Shown here: in pieces, positions 25,011 through 35,715 of the stretch | Layout of the letters: each line of letters begins with the position of its first letter | Position numbering within the stretch: position 1 is the stretch's first letter | Assembly (NCBI GenBank): GCA_036873755.1 | Contig: JAVTVY010025077.1 | Location: 52,662-116,661 of the forward strand | DNA: 64,000 bases | Origin: Hanleya hanleyi | Lineage: Eukaryota; Mollusca; Polyplacophora; Lepidopleurida; Hanleyidae | Direction: 5' to 3' | The notes under the pieces: generated by a model | What the model saw: only the letters and a program-made list of their open reading frames with translations | Database searches by the model: none | Told to the model about the DNA's origin: nothing | Program-made: the position numbers and the translations under genes

Positions 25011-25950
25011 TGCCCCGTGACGCCGGTCCGTTCCCGTTTAAATGCTGTCTCCTTAAGTGGTCCGTTCGTAGTTTACAGTTTCGAGAAATGTGTCCGAACT
25101 GATAACATTTCCAACACTGTGGACCTTGTTGAAGTTCAAATGTACGGGTGTTCACAGGTGGTGGCCGTGCACTCTGATCAAACAGAGTCGATTGGGACTT
25201 AGGTTGGTTGACTTCCATCTTGCTTTCAATATTCTCCAGTCTTTGCGAAAGCTGGCGAATTAGACCCTTCAACTCTCCCAACTCAGACTTCTCTTTCGGT
25301 GGTTCGGCCGCCATCTTGGATGGAACAGTGAGTTTCTTTGCTTTCTGTTCCATCTTGCGCTGTTGATGCTCCCTTTCTATGCATCTTATCGCGTAGCAAA
25401 GTCTATCAAAGTCTCGAATGGTGTCGTACTTGTGACCGGAACAGTCTTTTAATTCAGGTCGAAGACCGGACCAAAAACGATTTCTAAGAAGGCTGTCATA
25501 CTGCGACAACTCGACAAGGTGACTAGAGAGTGCCTTACTGAGCAATCCCTCTAAACGACATCCCCATGCCGTTGTCGTTTCTTCTGATCCCTGCCTAGTG
25601 CCATAAAATTGTTCCATCAAGTTATTTCCCAACTCGATGTCACCAAAGACACTCTTAAGTTTGGTTAATAATGCCAGAACTGGAGTATCTGGTGGCATCC
25701 TCATCATAACATGTGCCGCATCCCCTCGTAGTGATGATCTGATGGCATGATTTGTTATATCCTCTGGCAGGTCAGTTTCCTTAAGTAACTGTTCAGCCTG
25801 ATAACTCCAAATTTCAAAGTCTTCGGACCTTGCTGTAGGATCCCCTGAAAAGTTCGGTAATTTGGGAGGTTGTTTTAAACTGAAAGCTTGGCGTCGTGCC
25901 GGGAATGCTTCAGCTCCTGCTAAATCATCCGGTTGGATTGCAGCATTCAT
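25003..25950 (-). CDS. Gypsy gag (capsid/nucleocapsid) protein
   Basis: 315 residues. The N-terminal and central region has the helical character of a retrotransposon capsid (KLPNFSGDPTARSEDFEIW near the start, then many Leu/Arg helices). A basic, coiled-coil-like segment follows (KGLIRQLSQRLENIESK). The nucleocapsid has one CCHC zinc knuckle, CWKCYQFGHISRNC, close to the C-terminus. It would assemble the particle and bind element RNA. The same frame continues upstream for 34 codons from an ATG at 26055 to a TGA at 25951-25953 directly before this ATG. The native gag may therefore begin at 26055, with the TGA being a disabling or read-through stop. Confidence 0.85.
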   Translation of the reverse strand: MNAAIQPDDLAGAEAFPARRQAFSLKQPPKLPNFSGDPTARSEDFEIWSYQAEQLLKETDLPEDITNHAIRSSLRGDAAHVMMRMPPDTPVLALLTKLKSVFGDIELGNNLMEQFYGTRQGSEETTTAWGCRLEGLLSKALSSHLVELSQYDSLLRNRFWSGLRPELKDCSGHKYDTIRDFDRLCYAIRCIEREHQQRKMEQKAKKLTVPSKMAAEPPKEKSELGELKGLIRQLSQRLENIESKMEVNQPKSQSTLFDQSARPPPVNTRTFELQQGPQCWKCYQFGHISRNCKLRTDHLRRQHLNGNGPASRGRR

Positions 25951-26055
25951 TCACCGTTTGAACTCCTCTGGACTTGCAGCTTGGGAATCCATTCCCATTT
26001 TTCTGTATAAAATGAGAAACTGGTGAAACTCCTCATGTGATATTGGACTCGCCAT
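25951..26055 (-). pseudogene. Possible gag N-terminal extension ending in TGA
   Basis: Thirty-four codons in frame with gag, beginning MASPISHEEFHQFL and running to a TGA that abuts the gag ATG. HEEFHQFL..YRKMG looks like the amphipathic start of a gag protein. Either it is a short leader peptide or gag has acquired a premature stop. The longer hydrophobic frame extending upstream to 26451 has no ATG-led support and lies in the leader. Confidence 0.45.
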
Positions 26056-28050
26056 CCTGTAACGTAAAATCTGAAGCAGAGATGCCTCGAGAGAGAAGAA
26101 AAAATTAAAGGAGAAGTGAGTCCACACAAGGAAGAGTTTCCCAAAAGAAGCAGAAATATTCTGCAGAATATTTCTACTGATGGGAATATAGAACACGGAA
26201 CAATAGAGAAAACGGAAGAGTGTATAAGACAGGAGAATAGATAAGAGCAAAAAACCCGCATAGATAATCCTCCAAGCCAGAAACCGAGTCCAATCGGCAC
26301 TCGCTGCGGTACAACAAAAAGCGCAACAAAAAAAAACAAAACAAACTATCATGCGGTGTATCTCCAAAACGAAGCAGCGCGGGTTGCAATCGTCATCAGC
26401 TTGTGTACAATCGAAAACTACACGCAAATACTCACCGAAGATGTATTCCAAGATAAATCAAAAAAAATAAAATAGGGGGGGGGGGGATGCAATGCAATAG
26501 TGTACTTCCTGAAACACAAAGCCAGCAAATATGATTGCAATATCGAGTGTGTAAATTGTATCTAATCCACTTACCACTGGGATATGCACTCCATACAAAG
26601 GGCGATGGGGGGGGACAGTAAAGGGTGGGGGACAGTAAAGGGGGGGGACAGTCCCAAAGGGCTCAACAACGTAGGGTCACAAGGGGATATAGCGATAGGG
26701 GACTATGTAGAGACAGGGGTGGGGCCTATACTCACCAGCAAGTGGGAGGGGCAAGGGTAGGTTCTGTACTCAACAAAAGCTCAGACTTCAAAGTGGGGGG
26801 GGGGATAAAGTACAAACACTCAGGAAATGGAAGATCACCATCAAATTCGACCAAACATGAGCACGCGAGAAGTGCAGGTAGTGTGGCAATGCATGAAAAT
26901 GGACATCATGTCTGAGAGACGAATGCAATATTGCACCCAGACAATGTAATCATACACCATACAATAAACACAAAGAAAACAAAAAAAGAAAGAAAAATAA
27001 CCAACAATTGTCACACTAGAAAACACACAGGTGATGACTAATAAAATATGCCTATACTGGAGACACAGTTCCAAGTCAAAATATTTGGTCAGACGAGTTA
27101 ACTGACATATGCAGATAATCTACTGACTTGCGCAGAGATATTATATAAAACACTGCATTAATCTTGCTTGTTGCAACAACTTCAATATAAACCGTATCAA
27201 ATCACAGTCACAGGAAATCAATGAACCTACTTATGAGCAGTCATAAAAGGCAAAATGCCTATTTTATCAAAACAGTCATAAAAATTCAAAATGTCTGTTT
27301 TAGTTTAGATAATGTAACTTTGACTAACGTTTCGAATTATACACTAGGCTATATCATAGACGTAATTTAGTTATGCTTCAAAAGTAGAACATCATGGCAA
27401 TAATAAAATCTTCTATGAAATTTGAAAGCCAAGGTCAAATATATATCCAAACTATGAAATACATGTAGTCAACATATGAAATGAACGACACTAGCTTGAA
27501 ATTCGAAATACCAATAATATGGACAAATATCGAATAGCTAAGATTTGACTAGCAATGAAGCAACAAGTATAGATATGTTGATGGCATGCTGATATATGTA
27601 TATGCGGACGATAAAACTTCACTTATATTTATGTATCACAGTTCAAATATGAAATAGGCATTCAGTGTCGTTAATATTGCCAATGGAGAATTAAAGTCAG
27701 AATGTCATTAATATGTGGATAATGTAAGTGTAAATTCAGATCAATAGTCAAATTCAAGTAGAGGTTCCACAATAAAAATGTGTATATTAAGACGGCATAA
27801 AAAAGTTTATTGATTGATCTGGTCTCTATTCAATTTTTATTTTTTAAGTCCGTTCACCTCCTCACATGTAAAACCTAGTAAAACGATGGGCTGAATAAAG
27901 CGTCGTGTGGGTAGTGCTTCAAGCAATAATGTAAGTGTTCTGGTTCCACAATCTGCACTGCTGCGTGTTACAAACCAGGATTCCTTGTGTACACGTGCTG
28001 TGTGCCATCTATCCTTATCTGGGTTTCAGCTCAGCACCGTCCTCTGAATA
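26056..28050 (-). other. Gypsy 5' leader (untranslated)
   Basis: About 2 kb between the primer binding site and gag with no credible gene. On the plus strand it has runs of G (26476, 26610, 26640, 26796) around repeated GACAGTAAAGG lines, which are C-rich tracts in the element's RNA. It could carry packaging or translation signals; none is identifiable. Confidence 0.6.
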
Positions 28051-28068
28051 AGACCACGTTGGGCGCCA
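28051..28068 (-). promoter_or_regulatory. Primer binding site of the gypsy element
   Basis: On the minus strand, one base after the 5' LTR, the sequence reads TGGCGCCCAACGTGGTC, a tRNA-3'-end-complementary type of site beginning TGG. It primes minus-strand cDNA synthesis. Confidence 0.85.
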
Positions 28069-28069
28069 T

Positions 28070-29296
28070 TGTCACACAGACCAAATTCCCCCAATATACT
28101 GGACAGGACGACTGTGGATTGGATTCGAGTTATTTATTCATAGAATGCTCATCGGCGGTGCCTCGGGATATGGAGATCCCCACAAGATCTGAGAGATCGA
28201 GATCGGTCCTATAAAAATATAAATATACAACAGACCATAAATATATATACAAACGCTATGGTCATAACCAATCTCCATACAGAATCACATCACTATAGTT
28301 GTACATGTCTCACTATATTATATAAACATGTAAAAATCCCAAGCAATATCTATAATACCATGACTAGCATTCCTGATAACATTATAGCATTTCTGATAGC
28401 ATAATAGCATTATAACGTTCTGATAATAGCATTAATTATATAATAATTAATATGCACATCTGGCGACTAAATGGCAAATCTGCTCACCTTGTCTATGGGA
28501 CAGAACCGATACCACTATGACTATGCGGCCTCAGGTTACATGTACCGTACTTTAGCCTTCACCTAAATATATATACCAAAATAACCTTCAGACAGGGTTA
28601 CACCTATCACCACAGGTATACAGTGAAATACATGAAATATCAACCTCGTGTGTATCATTACTTTGCTATAATATACGTGCTATGAAATGCTATAGAATAA
28701 CTCGATCCATTTTACTCTAAAATATCACAACTATTCCAAACATACAAATTACATAGAATTTTAGAAAATAGAATATAAATTACAGGACAAGAAAATAGAA
28801 TATGAATTACATAGTCTTGGTGACAGAATCCAATTCAGTCAAAGCAATACATAGGTAAACTCACCCAGACATCCAGCAGCCACAAAATACCAAACACCAG
28901 CACTACTCACACGCCCATGTGTTTGATCAAAGATCTGAGGAGTGAAAGTCTCCAAAAACCCACAAAGTAAAGCATGCCAAATCATTTGACCATTTCAGCC
29001 AATGACAAAACAGAACCACTGGTCAGACTAGTAGAACCAGTTTTGGACAACTGCAACAGAGGGGTACAGTAAGGGGCTACATCCTGAAGGGACATGGGAT
29101 ATTTCAACACTAGCAAACCAAGTGGAGGCTCAATAGGGGTGGGCTAAATTATGGATATGGTCACAAAAGGATGGGAGTTAACCTATCGCATTTTCCCAGT
29201 GCTAATGGAATAAATGTACATTCAGCATAAATAAACATTGACAAAGTAAAGCAAATTGTTTTTGTTGTTTTTATTCAAAAATTACAACCTGTCACA
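28070..29296 (-). repeat. 5' LTR of the gypsy element
   Basis: 1,227 bp, matching 17234-18455 almost throughout. It has an extra TTTGATCAAAGATC segment near 28920 and lacks about 10 bases near 29083. It should carry the element promoter, and it lies with its start less than 100 bp from the splice acceptor of the host exon at 29386. Confidence 0.93.
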
Positions 29297-29385
29297 CAGA
29301 TATAATTTAACACGGTCCTGCAGGATATCTGTATTTATTCCCGTTACAGAATATGTATTTTCATTATGCCTTTACTATTTTTCAG

Positions 29386-29945
29386 ACAATGGTATAACCG
29401 TGGCTGATATTGGTTGCGGTAGTGGGAACCTCGCTGTACATATTGCTGAAACATTCCCCAAAAGTTTTGTTTGGGCTTCTGACATAGAAGAAGAAATATT
29501 CAAGACGGGGAAGGATAGCGCGGCCAATAAAAGTTTGTCAAATATAAGATTCGATGTTGCCGATGCGCATAAACTACCCGAAGATTGGACGAAAAAATTT
29601 GATTATATCGTATGCTATGATCTTATTCACGACTTGCCGCACCCACTTCAAGCACTGCGAGAATTACGACGAGTCATGCAAGATGACGGCACTTTGAGCC
29701 TAGTTGAGCCGAGAATGAATTCATCCCTGAAAGACAATATAAATTTAGGAGATACGGGGACTAAGTTTTACACGTTTAGTGTCTTTGTCTGCTTGTCGGC
29801 ATCTCTGGCTGTTGAGGGTAGCGAAGGATGGGGTGCAGCAATGGGCCGAGAAAACGTAGAGCGCATTGTGAAGGAATCTCATCTCTCATGCTCCGCCCCT
29901 GCTGAATTTCTTGGTGTCAAGTATCATTTTGTTTGTATCAAATGA
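29386..29945 (+). CDS. SAM-dependent methyltransferase, terminal exon
   Basis: The only clear host-gene exon. It begins after a strong splice acceptor (polypyrimidine run ending TTTTTCAG at 29385) and ends in TGA at 29943-29945. It encodes a class I Rossmann methyltransferase: SAM-binding motif I VADIGCGSGNLAVHIA near its start, an acidic post-I residue in ASDIEEEIF, motif II/III FDVADAHKLP and FDYIVCYDLIHDLPHP, then a helical C-terminal part ending in YHFVCIK. Family knowledge places this among the Rv2258c-like small-molecule methyltransferases of invertebrates; the substrate is unknown. The N-terminal winged-helix part must be on upstream exons, which I do not see. The gypsy element ends 90 bp upstream, so it lies in the preceding intron or has cut the gene. 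Confidence 0.8.
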
Positions 29946-30263
29946 TCAGATGATTAAGGCTCCTATATTAACCTAAGTAGGCCACCAAAGTACACCTAAT
30001 CAGCTAAGGAGGATCAGACCCTTATTTACTATACATTCATGAAAAATGAAATTTAAATATTAACTCGGACAAAAGAGAATGGCGATTTCAGGTTTCACAG
30101 GGCTACTGACAATCTGTTGTGAAAGCTATGTCACGTTGGTAGTCTTCGACTTGGCTGATCTAACTGTCGTGGGCTGACACATTAGACTATTTCTCCAATT
30201 GTGGGTATATAAACAAACAACTTAACCGTGCTGGATAAAAGTATGTTTTTAAATGCCCGCTAA

Positions 30264-30399
30264 AATAAAATGTATTTGTCAGGTGAACCTATTTGTACGT
30301 CACCGTTATCACATCTTCATTTATCTAGCCACTTTCTACATTCCCACTTCGAAGTTATCAATACTTGGTTGCAAAACTTTACCTTCTCTATGAAATAAA
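30264..30399 (+). terminator. Candidate polyadenylation signals
   Basis: AATAAA at 30264-30269 and 30394-30399, about 320 and 450 bases after the methyltransferase stop. Either could end its transcript. Confidence 0.45.
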
Positions 30400-30819
30400 C
30401 AAGGAAACTTACTAATATACCCATGCGTTCATTCTTTTATTCATGCAAGAAGAATCGGTCAGTGCCACGATGTTCCTATCATTAACCCCGTATGACGGAC
30501 TAGTGTTCTTTATCCAAATAAATGTCCGAATTGTTTTCTATAGATTTGTATAGATTCCAGCTACGGTTCTATCCCAGATTACAGTTGTTTAGATGTGTTA
30601 TGACAATTCATTATGTGAGGGCCACCTGAAACAACCGACCAATCAAACCTTCAGCTTTTCCAGAATGGAAATATACAAACAAGGTGAACATTTATCCACA
30701 ACCAAATTCACATTGCCAGATTAATTGCTCTTATCAGGTGGACCTCCATGCTCTTTAAGCTAATCTGATAAAATGAACTTAATACACAGCCAAACTTTCA
30801 CCAGCCATTTCCAGCTGGG

Positions 30820-31230
30820 TACCGTCACCAGCCAGCACCGTGCAGTCCACAACTAAATATAACTGGCAGGAAATGTCCCCTTACAGTACTGTGCATTTAA
30901 AATGAACCAGTAACTGGGTGCTTACTGGCAGGTACTGTTCAGTTACCAGACGGTACTGCATGGTTACAGTCTGGTTACTGACAGGTTATTCGCCTGCTGG
31001 TTACCAGTAGTTTCTGACCAGTTACCATACAGTAACTATCTGGTAACCTTCCAGTTGCCAACTGAATGGTACTGCCCAGTCACCCACCGGATGGTAACCA
31101 GTGGATGCTAACTGTGCGGTTACTGCACACTAAACCTGCTGGTAACAGGACCTTTCCTGCCAGTACTGTTCAGTTGCCAACCTCACAGTACTGGCTGGTG
31201 AATATTTCGCTGTATACCATCTTTAAAAAC
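30820..31230. repeat. Degenerate GGTTACTG/CAGTAACC repeat block
   Basis: Short units such as CAGTTACC, GGTAACTG, CTGGTTAC and GGTACTG recur every 10-20 bases in both orientations. This gives many small inverted pairs (for example CCAGTTACCATACAGTAAC near 31018). No coding potential. Confidence 0.7.
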
Positions 31231-31360
31231 AAGATTGCCAAAATGCCATTATAAGCGTCTGGTTCGTTAGTCATAATTCATCCGTCGTGCATTAAAGAAT
31301 ATCAGCGTCAATCATCCAAAGACCTATTCCATAATACATATAACAGTAGTATTAGCATAC

Positions 31361-31462
31361 GATCTGACAATATACATCAACTGTATAAACTACGCGTCAG
31401 AAAATGGCATAAACGATCTGATAATATACATCAATTGCATAAACTACGCGTTAGAAATAGAA
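31361..31462. repeat. Two tandem units of about 54 bp
   Basis: CGATCTGACAATATACATC... at 31361 recurs as CGATCTGATAATATACATC... at 31415, both ending in TAAACTACGCGT and a GAAAT/GAAAAT tail. Confidence 0.8.
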
Positions 31463-31719
31463 GACAACATGCTAACCAAGTAGAACACCCCAATGGACCC
31501 TCATGGAGCTGGAGTGCTTGTGTCACACTAGCTCCTGACAAGAGGGTCTAGTTATACATGCATGATACGCGCATTAAAAGCCTGCCAGATGAAGTTGAAT
31601 GCAACACAAGCAGCTCAATAGAGGCTTGCCCAAAACCTTGTCACTGCAACATATAAAACGTTAAACCATGGCTCGCTCACAAGCTAGATAGCTCCTATAT
31701 TTTGGAATTCAGTCAAAAT

Positions 31720-32222
31720 AATTTGCACTGTTAATTTCGCATGAACTTTTAATAACCAATAAGGGAGGCGGGGGGAATATCGCACATCCATAAGAATAAG
31801 CTCCTTGAGGACCCCTCCAAATCATTCTACAGAAAATCGCATCCAATTTCTCACATATGCACGCCATCTTGCCTGAAAAGAGTGGCGGATAACAAACCCA
31901 TCCATGTGCCAATACTTTTTTTCTAACAGCGCGATTAACGCGTCGACGGGCGATTTCTACTTTGGATGCATCCTGAACATTGGGCCAAGAGCGCCTAGGC
32001 AACATGTGGGCAGCTCTTGTACATGCCGGAGATCCTTCACCATTGTATGCAAAAGGGGACAACTATTTACCCAGGAGGTGTCGTTGGCACCAGCATGAAC
32101 ATTAATGATATTAGGGGTGTCATGATGCTTCATGTTGATAAGTTTACGCCCGCCATCCCATCACATTCCCCGAATCTCCTCTCAGTGGATATTAATGCCA
32201 TGACACTGAAGGCCCAGCTTTG
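31720..32222 (-). pseudogene. Possible hydrolase-like ORF of a DIRS/Ngaro element
   Basis: On the minus strand broken frames read INVHAGANDTSW and later EIARRRVNRAV, resembling lines of SGNH-type hydrolase ORFs that accompany some tyrosine-recombinase retrotransposons (P..I.VH.GANDL and AR..VN). Stops and shifts are frequent. The weak match is supported by its position downstream of the recombinase on the same strand. Confidence 0.3.
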
Positions 32223-32522
32223 ACCCACTGGATTTTCTGGTAGCTCGCCGCTGCGCCCAGTATACGATGCTAGAGGCCACGAGCCATATTGTTAGGTCCC
32301 GTCTTCTGCTGGCAGCTATTAAGACTCAAAAGACGTATGAATAATTCCTGATTCAGTGTTCAGGCCCATGACCGGAGATGTGCTGCCAAATTAGCATAGG
32401 ACACCAACTCAGATCAGCTGGCCTGCTTACCTGCTTAGGCTGGTTAAGTACAATGTAACTAAATATGTCGCATATACATGGTATAACACCAGGCTAATCA
32501 ATTAAATTGCATCATTATGAAT

Positions 32523-33505
32523 TAGCACAGTGGAAGTCGAATGTATCTCTGATATACAGAGGACTTCCATCTAACAAGAAGATTTATAGTGTCTGACGGC
32601 ACACTTTGGGCATGCGCATAGATGCATGGCCAATGCGAAAACGAATGCGAGGAATAACGTGCCGCGGGGTGATTCATGATACAAGTGATTTCTTTTTCAA
32701 AATGGCGGAAAACTGGAACAGACTCAATGGAAGGCCATCAAAATGCACTAGGAGCTGACAACAACGTATACCCTGCGCAAATGCATATATGCCATAATGT
32801 AATTATGTATGGCTGTAGTGTGTTATTGTCAGGAATTATCAAAGTTGTTCCCCGCCCAAGCTAGTCAGTTTTAGAAATATGGATCTCAAGTAACATGAGC
32901 TGCGTGGTGGTGTCAATTCTGATATCATTAAGTCCTAATGCCTTTGGATTATGCCTTGATTTATTGTCGGAATTTAATTCTCCGACTCGCAGCAATCCAC
33001 CGAATTCCAACAGATATGCTGCTTGGAACAACAGAACTTCGTAACTAGATTTACATACCTGTGGAAGCGCATTCAAAATAGCGGTTAGAAGTGGCAAAGT
33101 AATGAGCAGTGGAACGTCATGCTGAGCACCTGCACGCTTGAAGCCATCCGTCATCTTCCTTACAATGAAATATTGTGTAGGATCGGGTAAGTGCAAGAAT
33201 GTATGCTTGTATAGAATACCAGCGAGGTATAAACTGACTGTGGCAGGTGAATATTTCTGCTGCGACAAATACGCAATATATTGCATAATCAGATTAACAG
33301 GCGCTGGCCATGTCTGGGCCACATTCATGTATTCGCGAAAATGATGAATGAAGGTAACTCCAACTTCATATGCAGCCCATGTACGCTGAGCCCGTGAATA
33401 CTGTATTAATTTATTGGTTTCCTCGTTTAAATTCTCCACAGCCACTCGGGGATGAGGGTTGGTTCTGCGTCTGCCCGTGGAGCCAGTTGACGGAAACGGA
33501 GCCAC
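32523..33505 (-). pseudogene. Tyrosine recombinase of a DIRS/Ngaro-type element
   Basis: The frame 32861-33505 gives an N-terminal SAM-like core-binding domain (TWAAYEVGVTFIHHF, YLSQQKYSPATVSLYLAGI) and the start of the catalytic domain with the first catalytic Arg in GGLLRVGEL. A TAG after SKTD ends it. The C-terminal part follows in pieces. At 32523-32690 it reads SSHSF, AHAQSVPSDTINLL and RWKSSVYQRYIR, the latter carrying the catalytic Tyr region. The residues after HSF are scrambled where HxxR should be. The enzyme class integrates circular DNA copies without target duplication. Clearly inactive. Confidence 0.82.
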
Positions 33506-33989
33506 TGAAAACGGGATATCGAGTCAGGAATCTTATAATTAATGCCTTAAACATGACGCATTTTACAGAGAATGTTGTGTTTTAAACATGCTAGCCCCAG
33601 CCAACGAACCAACTTCATAACTCTTGGGACTTACTCGACTGTTTATTTACAATTTCTACAACTGCCATGTCATCTGAATGGTCCAAAACCCTGATGACGT
33701 ATTATATCTCTCTCAATCACGCAATGAATTGTCATTGTCAGCACAAAGTTCATGTGCCGCAAGGCGTGAAGACCTATATGTAACCCGATACACCAAATTG
33801 AAGTTTGCTCTTGTACTGTGCCAGTCCCTTATGTTGATGTCATTTTACATGAGGGAGGCGACAGGCTAATTGACTTGCATGGAGATCCCCACCAGTCAAT
33901 TAACTGTCATGGATGGTGGGGGCCTGCATTGTATCAAGGGATAGAAGTGGTATTTTATTGTCATGGATGTAGGGGGCCTACGTCAATCA

Positions 33990-34260
33990 TCAGGCTTTGG
34001 GACCATTGAGAATAATTTTCTTATTCTGGAATTGATTCGCCCAGAGTTCAACAGCAACCACAATAGGGAATAGCTCAAGGAATGTGATATCCTTCGCAAT
34101 TCCCGAACTATGCTAGCTCTGAGGCCAAGAGCCGTATGCCCAGTGACCATCAAAATAGGCCCCCATCCCATGACTACGGGCTGCATCGGTATACAACTCA
34201 AAGTTATTGTTGGACAACCAAAACTGACCAATAAAAACACTCCTACCGTTACACAGCTCA
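33990..34260 (-). pseudogene. RNase H fragment of the DIRS/Ngaro-type element
   Basis: The minus-strand frame reads ELYTDAARSHGMGAYFDGHW, then after a TAG DITFLELFPIVVAVELW. These are the catalytic-Asp and catalytic-Glu lines of a DIRS-type RNase H. It lies upstream of the recombinase on the same strand, the expected order. The RT core should lie further upstream, but that region is replaced by Naiad sequence. Confidence 0.7.
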
Positions 34261-34429
34261 ATAAAAGTCAACCAGGTTAACAAATCAACCTATGTTGATA
34301 TGTGCGTTGTAATTTCTACCTGTATATGGCGAGATTCTGCTGGTGAACGTTTCGTCTCCGAGGCCCGCCCCATGTACAGACCTTTTGGCCTCTGGTATAT
34401 GTTGGCATTGTGGGAAGTTGATGCTGGGT

Positions 34430-34625
34430 CCATATCGGGCCTTACAGACTAGTCTTTGTCTTAAATGCCGTCATTTTCATCTGACGATGATACAGCTCAC
34501 CCATAACCAGTGCGCGAGTTGTCACAGTGACACAGCTCACCAATTACCAATATACGAGTTGTCAGAGCGTTTCCATCATAGCTCTCTAGATTTGTATCTA
34601 ATACCACTTATACCGGTGCTAGTGG
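34430..34625 (+). repeat. Naiad-associated repeat, copy 3
   Basis: Related to 5730-5930 and 14640-14765: the line GTGGGAAGTTGATGCTGGG, then paired CAGCTCACC..AGTTGTCA motifs. Here it sits directly in front of the Naiad endonuclease fragment, so it may be part of the element's 5' region. Confidence 0.65.
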
Positions 34626-34640
34626 TCATGTGGTCATGTT

Positions 34641-35209
34641 AGTATTCAGATCATAGACGTCGTCTATCCATCTACTAAGGATTCCCCCTTTGGATTTGAG
34701 AGAAAAATCCGACAGCGGGAATTATTCTGGATGCTAGAACTTGGGTCAGTGTTCCTGTTTGGTTTAAATGATAATGTCAGTGGGTTCGGCAATGCTACAA
34801 ACCGCCGTTCAAATATATCCAACATTACCCAACTATTTAAACCCCATCAACGGAGACAACGCAGCCATGGTTGGCGTAAGTTTAATAGTTCGAAGATTCA
34901 CGAACATATCACTTTAAATTACTTAGTGGGTTTAACTAACGCACCCAATAGTATACATAGCTTACGTACAGTTCTGTATGCGTTACCTCTGAGAGTTTTA
35001 AATCAAATAGCCAGAGATATACAACAATCTGCGTCTTCAGGAAATATAATACCATCAAAAATCAGTAAAGTATGTCAAGATATAGCGTATTTTCGGTTAT
35101 ATCTTCCAGTGAACATAATCGAAACATCTCAAGATCGGCTTTTCTGGAAACTCAACTACTTAGATAAAGGACAGGAGATCATTAATTTGCCACGAATCCT
35201 GAATGATCC
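34641..35209 (+). pseudogene. Naiad copy A: endonuclease C-terminus and linker
   Basis: Matches 38531-38871 plus 39119-39368 of copy B. It encodes the end of the GIY-YIG endonuclease (catalytic Glu line RQRELFWMLELG, then FGLNDNVSGFGNATNRRSN) and the linker with LNYLDKG. The endonuclease start is missing and 15-20 bases are deleted near 34705. It stops where a 3'-end fragment is inserted at 35210. Confidence 0.8.
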
Positions 35210-35715
35210 ACCAAGCGCCTCCACTCAAATTTTCTCAAATTTGGCGATACATATCGCATGCTGATAGCAAAATACGAACGTAGCGTGCAAGATCTATGGC
35301 GCTACGTTTCGTAACTTGTGTCTAATTCCGCTTAACCCGGGGCTAGGGGCCGTATGAACCCATGTACTTCAAGATCCTCATGATACTCATATGAACAGTC
35401 TCAATCAAAGCGTGACTGAGATACATCATTCTTTAGATGACGACTTTACAACGAATATTATGGATTGAGAATACTGATCAGCGATACGGATTTGATATTT
35501 TTGGAACATCATGATGTCTTGCCGGCATCATTGAAAACTGTTGACCGCTTCTCTCTTGCAGGAAACAAGCCTATGTTTATGTATACTATGATTGTCTTTT
35601 TGAATTTGATGCTAATACTGTTATGTGGAAAATGGAATAGGTCTTTGGATTATGGACGCGGATATTCTCTAATGGACGACGGCTGGATTATGAATGACGG
35701 ACTAGACGCTTGTAA
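35210..35715 (+). repeat. Inserted Naiad 3'-end fragment, direct orientation
   Basis: About 500 bp identical in type to 37450-37940: the last 35 or so RT codons, the stop, and the 3' tail with CTAGGGGCCGTATGAACC, ending at GACGCTTGTAA. It separates linker sequence of copy A from the RT of the same or the next copy. Copies joined this way give the pseudo-LTR arrangement known for Penelope-like elements. Confidence 0.75.

Larger units (their letters stand above)
17234..29296 (-). mobile_element. Ty3/gypsy LTR retrotransposon, nearly full length
   Basis: The element runs on the minus strand: 5' LTR 28070-29296, primer binding site, untranslated leader, gag, pol (protease, RT, RNase H, integrase), polypurine tract and 3' LTR 17234-18455. 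A 4-bp CAGA target duplication flanks it (17230-17233 and 29297-29300). The domain order with integrase last, the zinc-knuckle gag and the integrase type are those of Ty3/gypsy elements. The LTRs are very similar but not identical; they differ by small indels near 18075/28921 and 18230/29083. The coding part is interrupted by a 2,090-bp foldback element and a 60-bp SINE-like insert. With an in-frame stop and a frameshift this copy is inactive. No env gene was recognised. Confidence 0.93.

Noticed and set aside
25951..26451. Hydrophobic 166-codon frame upstream of gag
   Set aside because: Most of it has no ATG support and looks like translated leader; only the last 34 codons have a plausible start.
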